The notes under the pieces were generated by a model. It did not search any database. It saw nothing but the letters and a program-made list of their open reading frames with translations, and was not told where the DNA came from. Position numbers and translations under genes: made by a program. Below are positions 55,901 through 62,906 of a stretch of DNA of 64,000 nt, one piece after another. The stretch is from Dysgonomonas hofstadii (GTDB taxonomy: Bacteria; Bacteroidota; Bacteroidia; Bacteroidales; Dysgonomonadaceae): positions 1 to 64,000 of the forward strand of contig NZ_JACIEP010000009.1 of NCBI RefSeq assembly GCF_014196915.1, given 5' to 3'. How positions within the stretch are numbered: the first letter of the stretch is position 1; each line of letters opens with the position of its first letter.

Positions 55901-57836
55901 GGGAATATTATCTTTCCGCCCTAAAATACGTGTGGCTGCGCAATTATTCTGGCATAGCGTCGATCCGGTTGAAAAGAAACTGCTGCACGGACTGATCATT
56001 TCAGCCAATAATGTATTGAAAGCATTTCCTGCATCCAATAATTATCAGTATGTGATAAAGCAAATAGAAGAACTGTTTACTAAATGGAATACACGATTCA
56101 ACTTCTCGCAGATGAAGTCTCAAAGGATAGCTTTGTACTTATTCAATGAATTTGCAAACAATCCGGCATTTACAGTCAGCGAACAGTCGAAAGAACTTGA
56201 AAAGGAATTCCTGGCTTATCTCAAGAAACAAAAGTTATGGGAAAGTTTTAAGGAAGATCTGTCCGATGAATCATTCAGTGATGTAGAACGTTTTTATTTA
56301 ACACGTAACTGGCTGTTATCCTATATTGATGTCGCCAATGAACATAATAAATACGATAAGTATGTAGGCGAAACTTCATGTATACTCCTGTTAAGCGACT
56401 TCCAGCACGAAATGAGAAAGAGCCGCGACCGCATTACTATCGAAGATCTGAGGGGCAGCCACCCGGTGATTGTGAATAATATCTATTCTGTCGATTATCA
56501 TGAATTCATGCTCAAGCTTACTCATTTTGCCAATATAGATGTACCTACATTCAACGAATTTGCGCAATCGAAAGAACGCCTGATCTCGTCCTATCGCAAA
56601 TCATTGAAAATAAACGAGCTAAAGCCTCGTGTATTAACTTCGTTTGTAAGAAATAAACTTATCAATGAAACCTATCTCCCTCTGATCGGTTCCAACCTCG
56701 CTAAACAACTAGGCGTTGCCGGAGAAAACAAACGTACGGCACGTATGGGTATGCTGCTGCTTATCTCTCCTCCGGGATATGGAAAGACTACCCTGATGGA
56801 ATATCTGGCAAATATCATGGGACTGAATTTTGTAAAGATCAATGGCCCTACAATCGGGCATTCCATTACTTCTATCGATCCGTCAGAAGCCAAAACGTCG
56901 GGCGCAAGGGAAGAACTTAAAAAGATCAACCTTGCATTCGAAATGGCCGACAATGTGATGTTATACATTGACGATATACAACATTGTAGTTCTGAATTTT
57001 TGCAGAAATTTATATCTCTGGCCGACGGACAGCGTAAGATGGACGGCATATTCGAAGGGGAAAGCAAGACTTACGACCTGCGGGGAAAACGTTTCTGCGT
57101 AATTATGGCAGGGAACCCATATACTGAAAGTGGAGATAAATTCCAGATACCGGATATGTTGGCCAATCGTGCCGATGTATATAATCTGGGAGATGTGATA
57201 GGAGGATCAGATAGCTTGTTCAAGTTGAGCTTACTGGAAAATGCGATCGTGGAAAACCCATATTTGCAGAAAATAGCAAGTAAGAGCTTTACCGATTTCT
57301 ATAATCTGGTAGATTATATAGAAACCAAGAGCGAAATGATGCCTGATTTGGAAGGGAACCATACACAACAGGACGTAGACGGTTTTATTGCCGTAGTGAA
57401 AAATGCTGTCGCTGTAAGAAATGTGGTGCTGAAAGTGAATCAGAACTACATAGCAAGTGCGGCTATGCAGGATTCATACAGGACCGAGCCTTCGTTTAAA
57501 TTGCAGGGATCGTACCGTGATATGAATAAGCTGGTGAGCCAGATTGTGCCACTGATGAATAAGAAAGAGATCAACGAACTGATAATGACCCATTACGAAA
57601 GCGAATCGCAAACGTTGACTTCCGATAGTGAAGCAAACCTTCTTAAATTGAAAGAGATCGCAGGACTATTGAATGATACCGACCGTGAACGCTGGGAACA
57701 TATCAAAGGGGTATTCAATAAGAATAATAAGCTCTCGGGGATCGACCAGAATAATCAGGCGGGAATGGTTATTGCCCAGCTTGCCGAGTTTAATGATAAT
57801 CTGGAGGGCATAAAGAAAGCGATAACCAAAAAATAA
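52995..57836 (+). CDS. Giant DNA-repair-type AAA ATPase (DUF3686 family)
   Basis: A 1613-residue ATPase. The first 420 residues are a beta-rich N-terminal domain of the DUF3686 type. Long coiled coils follow at about 480-620 and 650-880. The C-terminal AAA module has Walker A GYGKTT (K1264), Walker B LYIDDIQH (D1326-D1327) and a sensor region near MAGNPYTESG. Families of this type are annotated as DNA-repair ATPases from older work, but they regularly sit next to SPFH and PspA genes. Here it closes the PspA-flotillin operon, 35 bases after the thioredoxin-like lipoprotein. I infer a role like that of Vps4, which disassembles ESCRT-III polymers; this is a hypothesis. Confidence 0.85.
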   Translation: MSTDIKQAETLEAGTYEIIRKRLQAQKDSLASRLSSLNEARKEVFTSTEFSLIANQRINTENNCVSRGIMALGDLYIFGYNVHFGLRTDIQLSDVFSIYSFENNQFIPQSLELINDPVFETDFKNLYKYYRDSTFSKFRRTENYFYMVFQTSKNMDDLKAFKWLIKNNRLIYQDDRSIHEVVKAPQFEFQWTKTTLEDRRLGLYPHISILDKVFIEAIGGDITFKIENNTDTGKGIYSEKVENKDQQLDDAEYYYADLGNLILVRIKPYQEDFRTFVFNTRTKEVVNIKMLNNAGILLPDNHGIIFPNGYYLQNGDYKIFESEFTNLEFFRKVASPNGEDYLYVFYQNERNTYVLMSYNIIRQQVETPIICNGHTLFHDGTLVFFRTEQEATRHHQVQIWRTPYSAMLIENYEKKDNIFYKIGNKDIVKAMAESQEVILLINKEDTYEGLYEDIVKKSNDVIDAYFWIADENTFNLAKPLAEIKEIANTAIDEFEKVKAQKKHAEEVLASTINKVDALLFSIKNTKYDSLEKLVKLLAETRRMQGEVIELNNQKYIDTGKTEELKGVLSDTGNKLSTKTVEFLLRDEALIPYETKVIEQRGEVEKVKKVIDANKIEENCKLISSELELLIDILNSLKIDDTTQTTRIIEKISLIFASLNEVRALLKKKLDSLKSKEATGEFRAQLTLLEQSIVNYLELATSPDKSDEYFTKVSVQIEELESKFADFDDFISTIADKRNEVVKVFDGRKAQLIEQINRRTASLEQIGLRVLKNVENKAQSFKSKEEIQAFYSTDLMVDKVRKLAEDLKNLGDVSKAENLENSLKTSLEDALRILKDKTELFVDGENIIALGNHKFAVNKQSLDLTVVRREDRLMYHLTGTNFFHEMRDEAINGYRNIWEQEVVSENKDVYRAEYLAYLAFNEKLNNKDFNAEEYITRRVEQNYSESYMKGVHDFDALTIYKNLVSVYDELGILSFRPKIRVAAQLFWHSVDPVEKKLLHGLIISANNVLKAFPASNNYQYVIKQIEELFTKWNTRFNFSQMKSQRIALYLFNEFANNPAFTVSEQSKELEKEFLAYLKKQKLWESFKEDLSDESFSDVERFYLTRNWLLSYIDVANEHNKYDKYVGETSCILLLSDFQHEMRKSRDRITIEDLRGSHPVIVNNIYSVDYHEFMLKLTHFANIDVPTFNEFAQSKERLISSYRKSLKINELKPRVLTSFVRNKLINETYLPLIGSNLAKQLGVAGENKRTARMGMLLLISPPGYGKTTLMEYLANIMGLNFVKINGPTIGHSITSIDPSEAKTSGAREELKKINLAFEMADNVMLYIDDIQHCSSEFLQKFISLADGQRKMDGIFEGESKTYDLRGKRFCVIMAGNPYTESGDKFQIPDMLANRADVYNLGDVIGGSDSLFKLSLLENAIVENPYLQKIASKSFTDFYNLVDYIETKSEMMPDLEGNHTQQDVDGFIAVVKNAVAVRNVVLKVNQNYIASAAMQDSYRTEPSFKLQGSYRDMNKLVSQIVPLMNKKEINELIMTHYESESQTLTSDSEANLLKLKEIAGLLNDTDRERWEHIKGVFNKNNKLSGIDQNNQAGMVIAQLAEFNDNLEGIKKAITKK

Positions 57837-57854
57837 TCGCTTATTTAAAATATT

Positions 57855-57950
57855 CTCGTAAAGGCGCTAAGACGCAAAGAATAAAGAAAGGAATAATTCC
57901 ACTTTTTCCTTTACTCAGAAATTATCTTTGCGTCTTAGCGCCTTTGCGAG
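57855..57950. repeat. 26-nt inverted repeat after the AAA ATPase gene
   Basis: Arm 57855-57880 (CTCGTAAAGGCGCTAAGACG and six more bases) matches the reverse complement of 57925-57950 at 25 of 26 positions, with 44 bases between. It lies between the convergent AAA and uxuA genes. The spacing equals that of the menF-menD element (44 bases). Confidence 0.9.
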
Positions 57951-57984
57951 AGCTTTTTACTGATTAGCATTAACTATACTGTAT

Positions 57985-58024
57985 ATAAAAAGGGTGGATT
58001 TTATAAAATATCCACCCTTCTCAC
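57985..58024 (-). terminator. Terminator of the uxuA operon
   Basis: A perfect 10-bp stem AAGGGTGGAT (57990-57999) / ATCCACCCTT (58010-58019) with a 10-base loop. On the minus strand it is followed by TTTTTATA. Confidence 0.85.
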
Positions 58025-58060
58025 TTCTAATTCTATATAACCTATAAAAACAATGTACTT

Positions 58061-59233
58061 CTATTTATACAGGGAAAGAGCTATCCCTTTTTCCAGTCCG
58101 CGAAGTTCAGCCAAGCCTCTCAAACGACCAATACCGGAATAACCCGGATTGGTTTTCTTATTCAGGTCGTCGAGCATCTGATGCCCGTGATCGGGGCGGA
58201 AAGGAATAGAGATGTTGCGCTTTTGCTGGATTTCCAAAAAGCCTTTCATTACATTGTACATATCAACATCTCCTTCCAGATGATTTGCTTCGTAGAAGTT
58301 ACCTTCCACATCGCGTTGTGTGGAACGAAGGTGTACAAAATTCACCCTGTCGCCCAGACGCTTTATCATATTCGGCAGGTCGTTATCGGCTCTTACCCCG
58401 AATGAACCTGTACAGAAACAAAGCCCATTCGATTCGTTAGGCACGGCTTCCACCAGTTTATTGAAATCGGCCTCAGTACTCAGAATACGAGGTAATCCAA
58501 GGATAGCATACGGAGGATCGTCCGGATGGATTGCCAACTTCACCCCTACCTCATCGGCAACAGGAGCTATTTCACGTACAAATTCGATCAGGTTTTTTCT
58601 CAATGTCTCTTCATCGATACCTTTGTAGCGGTCAAGCTGCGCCTGAAATTCTTCAAGCGTAAAGCTTTCTTCTGCTCCCGGAAGTCCTGCGATCATATTA
58701 CGAACGAGCAAGTCTTTGTCTTCCTGTGTCATTTCCCTGTATCGGGCTATAGCCTTGGCAATATCCTCCTGTGAATAAGTCGCTTCTGCCCCCGGACGCT
58801 TCAGTATGAAAAGTTCGAAAGCCATAAAAGCCGCACGTTCGAAACGAAGAGCTTTTGAACCGTCAGGCATAGTATAAGCCAGATCAGTACGTGTCCAGTC
58901 GAGCACCGGCATAAAATTGTAAGTAACGATCATTACCCCGCATTTCGCCAGATTACGGATACTTTCCTTATAATTTTCTATATATTTCTTATAATCGCCT
59001 TCCTGAGTCTTAATATGCTCGTGCACGGGAATACTTTCCACAACAGACCATGTAAGTCCCATTTTTTCGATCATGTCCACCCGCTTCTGTATTTCCTCTA
59101 CAGTCCATACTTCACCATTCTTGATATGATGAAGAGCTGTAACAATGCCGGTCGCTCCGGCCTGCTTTATATCGGCCAAAGATACCGGATCATTCGGTCC
59201 GTACCAGCGCCATGTTTGTTCACTTAATATCAT
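58061..59233 (-). CDS. uxuA: Mannonate dehydratase UxuA
   Basis: A 390-residue TIM-barrel dehydratase that turns D-mannonate into 2-keto-3-deoxygluconate in hexuronate (glucuronate) catabolism. The N-terminus [19 protein letters not shown], the central [18 protein letters not shown], the [12 protein letters not shown] segment and VHLRSTQRD are clear family signatures with His and Cys/Asp metal ligands. Length matches E. coli UxuA (394). It is the last gene of the operon after an SDR oxidoreductase, with a spacer that contains an AT-rich tandem repeat. Confidence 0.96.
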   Translation of the reverse strand: MILSEQTWRWYGPNDPVSLADIKQAGATGIVTALHHIKNGEVWTVEEIQKRVDMIEKMGLTWSVVESIPVHEHIKTQEGDYKKYIENYKESIRNLAKCGVMIVTYNFMPVLDWTRTDLAYTMPDGSKALRFERAAFMAFELFILKRPGAEATYSQEDIAKAIARYREMTQEDKDLLVRNMIAGLPGAEESFTLEEFQAQLDRYKGIDEETLRKNLIEFVREIAPVADEVGVKLAIHPDDPPYAILGLPRILSTEADFNKLVEAVPNESNGLCFCTGSFGVRADNDLPNMIKRLGDRVNFVHLRSTQRDVEGNFYEANHLEGDVDMYNVMKGFLEIQQKRNISIPFRPDHGHQMLDDLNKKTNPGYSGIGRLRGLAELRGLEKGIALSLYK

Positions 59234-59237
59234 GATA

Positions 59238-59277
59238 TAAATTATGAGTTATAAATTATGAGTTATAAATTATGAAT
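59238..59277. repeat. AT-rich 14-nt tandem repeat before uxuA
   Basis: Three near-copies of AATTATGAGTTATA fill the 51-base spacer between the SDR gene and uxuA. Compare the similar tract before menB at 32852-32886. Confidence 0.7.
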
Positions 59278-59284
59278 GAAAAAC

Positions 59285-60100
59285 TTAGATCGAGAAAGCA
59301 TCGAAGCCGCCATCGATAACCAGAACTGTACCCGACACGAATTTAGATGCATCGGCAATCAGATAATGAAGTGACCCTAACAGTTCGTCAGCTTCACCAA
59401 AACGTCCGTATGGAGTATGTGCCAGAATAGTTTTGGAACGATCAGTATATGATCCGTCAGGATTAAGAAGCAGGTCTTTGTTCTGAGCCGTAATAAAGAA
59501 GCCGGGAGCCAAAGCATTCACACGAAAATTCTCTCCGAATTTAAGAGCCAATTCACCAGCCATATATTTTGTAAAGTTGGCAACAGCAGCTTTTGCCGCA
59601 CCATAACCTGCCACACGGGTAAGCGGGCGCAATGCCGATTCGGAAGCGATATTGATAATGTTTCCGGCACCGTTATCTACCATCGATTTTGCAAAAACCA
59701 TAGTGGGGATTACTGTTCCAAAGAGATTAAGATCCACAACTTTTTTGAAGGCATCAATTTCAAGGTCGAAGATATTCTTATCCGGTGGAATTGTCGCGCC
59801 AGCCATATTTCCTCCGGCGGCATTCACCAATACATCTATCTTACCATATGCCTTCACTATATCTTCCCTGTTCTTCTCCAGAGTTTCTTTATTAAGCACA
59901 TCGGTAACAAGAAACATAGCTTCGCCACCTTCCGACTTGATCTTATCGACCAACTCTTTTCCTTTGTCTTCTACCCTGTCGAGTATAACTACTTTACAAC
60001 CCTGTCCGGCAAGATATTGAGCCATATCAGAGCCCAGTATTCCACATCCTCCGGTAATAAGTACTACCTTATCTTTTACACAGAATAAATTGTTGTTCAT
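59285..60100 (-). CDS. SDR-family oxidoreductase, probable mannonate/fructuronate reductase
   Basis: A 271-residue short-chain dehydrogenase. The NAD(P)-binding loop is TGGCGILGSDMAQYL near residue 17, NAAGG near 92, the catalytic Ser in NIASESA near 150 and YGAAKAAV with Tyr and Lys near 165. The C-terminus ends VLVIDGGFDAFSI, normal for the family. In Bacteroidetes and Firmicutes an SDR protein of this type replaces classical UxuB and reduces D-fructuronate to D-mannonate, the substrate of UxuA. Its position before uxuA and after the LacI-type regulator supports this role, but the substrate is not proven by sequence. Confidence 0.85.
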   Translation of the reverse strand: MNNNLFCVKDKVVLITGGCGILGSDMAQYLAGQGCKVVILDRVEDKGKELVDKIKSEGGEAMFLVTDVLNKETLEKNREDIVKAYGKIDVLVNAAGGNMAGATIPPDKNIFDLEIDAFKKVVDLNLFGTVIPTMVFAKSMVDNGAGNIINIASESALRPLTRVAGYGAAKAAVANFTKYMAGELALKFGENFRVNALAPGFFITAQNKDLLLNPDGSYTDRSKTILAHTPYGRFGEADELLGSLHYLIADASKFVSGTVLVIDGGFDAFSI

Positions 60101-60115
60101 AAATCAGATTGTCTT

Positions 60116-61192
60116 TTAGAGTTTATAATTGTTATAGAATTTTATGTTTTCCTTGATCAATATATCGATAGGCATATAATTTACCTTATCGGGAGCTTGT
60201 TTGAACAGCAAATAGTTGCCTAAAGCTTTTATTGCATCATAGCCCTGCACTTCGGGACGCTGCGACAAGATAAATGATATTTTATCTTTCTCCAGGGCAT
60301 CTATATTTCTCTCAATGGCGTCGTGCCCGATAAGACGTATACGGGAACTCAAATCCTTGTCCATCTTATCCAGAAGGCTGATCAGTTCATATATGCGGGA
60401 GTTCAGCACAACACCCCCGATAAGACCGTTACTATTGCTTACAATCTCATTTAACTGGGCAAGACTTTGTGTATGATCGTCAGGATTGACTTCGACCTGA
60501 TATATTTTTCCTTTGAAATCCTGTTTGTTCAGATAATCCATAAACCCAAGCTCACGGGTCTTCATCTGAACCGATATTTCATTGTATTTGAATCGTATAT
60601 GAGCAAAGAATATATTAGCATCCAATCCGACTTCCCTCAATAACAATTTAGCCGAAATAATGCCGCTGGCAAACGAATCTCCTCCGAAATATGAAAGGTC
60701 GTTTTGATCTTTTATGCCGGAATCTATATAGATGTATGGTATTTCCTTTTCATCCAGTTCTTTCGATAGTTTAATAACCTGCTCTCCAAATTGAGTAGCG
60801 ATCAGAACACCATCAAATTCTTTTTCTTTAAATGCCTTTACAGCCTTATCGAAAGATCTGCGGTCATACTGATTATACTGAAAATATTCGGTATTGACAT
60901 TAAATTTTTTAAGTTCGGAAGTAGCCCTGTCTATACCATCACAAACCAACTGCCAATACCCTCCGGGCGAAAATGTAGGTGCGAGCACGGCAAAACGGTA
61001 TACTTTTTTGGAAGCAAGGACACGAGCCACCATATTTGGCTCATAATTGATCTCTTTCAGTACTTTTTCCACCTTAGCCCTTTTCTCCGGTGATACTTTA
61101 CCTCTGTTATGTAAAACACGGTCGACAGTGCCTGGCGATACTTCCGCAAGTTTCGCTATATCTATTATGCGTATATTTTCATTCTCTTTCAT
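60116..61192 (-). CDS. LacI-family regulator of the uxu operon
   Basis: A regulator of about 358 residues. I place the start at the ATG at 61192. A longer frame would begin inside the operator palindrome. The LacI DNA-binding region covers the first 55 residues (IRIIDIAKLAEVSPGTVDRV, LHNRGKVSPEKRAKVEKV). The rest is a periplasmic-binding-protein-like sensor of the ribose/xylose type (FAVLAPTFSPGGYWQLVCDG). It is the first gene of the operon, 15 bases before the SDR gene, with two TGTGTGCGCACACA palindromes upstream. It probably represses its own operon until a hexuronate-derived inducer binds. Confidence 0.92.
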   Translation of the reverse strand: MKENENIRIIDIAKLAEVSPGTVDRVLHNRGKVSPEKRAKVEKVLKEINYEPNMVARVLASKKVYRFAVLAPTFSPGGYWQLVCDGIDRATSELKKFNVNTEYFQYNQYDRRSFDKAVKAFKEKEFDGVLIATQFGEQVIKLSKELDEKEIPYIYIDSGIKDQNDLSYFGGDSFASGIISAKLLLREVGLDANIFFAHIRFKYNEISVQMKTRELGFMDYLNKQDFKGKIYQVEVNPDDHTQSLAQLNEIVSNSNGLIGGVVLNSRIYELISLLDKMDKDLSSRIRLIGHDAIERNIDALEKDKISFILSQRPEVQGYDAIKALGNYLLFKQAPDKVNYMPIDILIKENIKFYNNYKL

Positions 61193-61220
61193 ATAAAACA
61201 AATTCTTTACCTTCGCGCTA

Positions 61221-61236
61221 GTGTGTGCGCACACAC
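61221..61236. promoter_or_regulatory. Operator O1 of the LacI-type regulator
   Basis: The 16-base perfect palindrome GTGTGTGCGCACACAC, centred on 61228/61229, lies downstream of the promoter. The central CpG is typical of LacI-family operators. Confidence 0.85.
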
Positions 61237-61248
61237 AAATTCATATTA

Positions 61249-61279
61249 CAAATGTATAACTATTAATTAAATACACAAC
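61249..61279 (-). promoter_or_regulatory. Promoter of the uxu operon
   Basis: On the minus strand, -33 GTTG (61279-61276) is followed after 19 bases by the perfect -7 box TACATTTG (61256-61249). One operator lies on each side, so the transcript would start around 61242. Confidence 0.7.
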
Positions 61280-61280
61280 A

Positions 61281-61294
61281 TGTGTGCGCACACA
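61281..61294. promoter_or_regulatory. Operator O2 of the LacI-type regulator
   Basis: The perfect palindrome TGTGTGCGCACACA is repeated here, centred 59 bases from O1 and immediately upstream of the -33 box. Confidence 0.85.
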
Positions 61295-62022
61295 AAATAA
61301 CAGATCATACAATTAAAAAATTATACATCAACCAGTTACCAAAATACATATTTTAGAAAAATGTTATTAAACATATTCACGAAAATCACTTTCACTACAG
61401 GTATGTTTTTTGTGATCTGCTTAATATAAACAAATAATCTTCCTTAAAAATAACTATAATAAAATACAAAATCAATAATTGGAACTTGCATTTTTCTCCG
61501 GAAACTTTATCTATAATTTAATAATTCCAACTACTGATTTGCATTAATAATCAGAGGATAATTGGTAGAGGATAGAAAGCGATCTTTGAAATGGATAAAG
61601 TTGACAAGTAAACAAGTTTTTCGTTTTTTGGGACTTAACTATATTTCTCTCCGTTGACCGTTGGTTGTAATCCGATGGGATGAGAAGTTATAAGTATTTT
61701 TTGTTAACTGCTAACTGTTGACTGGAAAGTGTCAGGTTTTGATTGAAAAAGCTGCAAAAGTGTAACTTTTGTAACTTTTTTGTTAACTGAATCAAGTGTA
61801 AGGAATGTCAGGTTTTAACAAATTGGTCATGCTTAAAGGAAGAGAATTAAAGTTATTGGTAGATGATGCCTCGTTCTTCAGTATAATAAAAACTACTATT
61901 TGCTAACTACCAACACCGGTTCATATAGATATAAATATTATTACCGGCAACATGAACTAAAAAAACCTTTCTTTACAGAATCTTTTGTACTTTTGTCAAT
62001 CAATACAGAAAAAATATTTTTA
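61295..62022. other. Long intergenic region between the uxu operator and era
   Basis: More than 700 bases without a gene I can support. It is AT-rich with two loosely similar segments: TTTTTTGTTAACTG at 61697-61710 and 61776-61789, each followed after 16-19 bases by TGTCAGGTTTT (61730-61740, 61806-61816). A perfect TAnnTTTG box (TACTTTTG) lies at 61988-61995, 28 bases before the era start, and is a likely -7 promoter element; its -33 is weak. Confidence 0.5.
61988..61995 (+). promoter_or_regulatory. Likely -7 promoter box of era
   Basis: TACTTTTG fits TAnnTTTG exactly, 27 bases before the era ATG. No good TTTG lies at the standard -33 distance. Confidence 0.45.
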
Positions 62023-62904
62023 ATGCATAAATCAGGGTTTGTTAATATTGTAGGTAATCCCAACGTAGGGAAGTCAACTTTAATGAATCTCCTTGTTGGA
62101 GAGAAAGTTTCTATCATAACATCGAAGGCTCAGACCACACGTCATCGTATATTGGGCATTGTAAATACAGAAGAATACCAGATCGTGTATTCCGACACTC
62201 CCGGTGTGCTGCGTCCCAATTATAAATTGCAGGAGTCGATGCTGGGCTTTTCCGAATCGGCGCTAAGCGATGCCGATGTGCTTCTTTATGTGACCGATGT
62301 GATAGAGAAGACTTCCAAAAACGAAGAATTTTTGCAGAAAGTGCAAAAGGTGGATGCCCCTGTATTACTATTGATAAACAAAATAGACCAGACAAACCAA
62401 AAGGAACTGGAAGAACTTGTTGCCCAGTGGAAAGAGTTATTGCCAAAAGCCGAAATATATCCTATATCGGCATTGAACAAGTTCAATATAGATATTATTA
62501 AAAGACGGATTCAGGATTTAATTCCTGAGTCGCCGCCGTATTTCGAAAAAGATGCATTGACCGATCGCCCGGCCCGTTTCTTTGTGACAGAAATTATACG
62601 GGAAAAAATCCTGCTTTATTATCAGAAAGAGGTGCCTTATGCTGTTGAGGTAATTGTTGAAGAGTTTAAGGAAGAAAAAGATATAATCAACATACGAGCA
62701 CTGATTGTCGTGGAGAGGGATACACAAAAAGGAATAATCATAGGCCACAAAGGAGCAGCCCTGAAAAAGGTTGCGACTGCTGCCCGCAAAGACATTGAAC
62801 GTTTCTTCGATAAAAAGATATTCCTGGAAATATTCGTCAAAGTAGAAAAAGACTGGCGAAGCAGGGATAACCTGCTCCGCCAGTTCGGATATCGTTTAGA
62901 CTGA
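62023..62904 (+). CDS. era: GTPase Era
   Basis: A 293-residue ribosome-assembly GTPase that binds 16S rRNA during 30S maturation. The ATG at 62023 matches the usual N-terminus; a frame 123 bases longer has no support. The G1 motif GNPNVGKS is at about 11-18, the G2 region KAQTTRHRI, the G3 DTPG near 59 and the G4 NKID near 120. The KH domain follows at about 200-285, with IIIGHKGAALKKV. The gene ends 2 bases before the end of aroA on the other strand. Confidence 0.97.
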   Translation: MHKSGFVNIVGNPNVGKSTLMNLLVGEKVSIITSKAQTTRHRILGIVNTEEYQIVYSDTPGVLRPNYKLQESMLGFSESALSDADVLLYVTDVIEKTSKNEEFLQKVQKVDAPVLLLINKIDQTNQKELEELVAQWKELLPKAEIYPISALNKFNIDIIKRRIQDLIPESPPYFEKDALTDRPARFFVTEIIREKILLYYQKEVPYAVEVIVEEFKEEKDIINIRALIVVERDTQKGIIIGHKGAALKKVATAARKDIERFFDKKIFLEIFVKVEKDWRSRDNLLRQFGYRLD

Positions 62905-62906
62905 TT

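Noticed and set aside
61295-61987. tRNA or rRNA in the long region before era
   Set aside because: No cloverleaf-like arms, no TTCRA loop and no conserved rRNA motif were seen.
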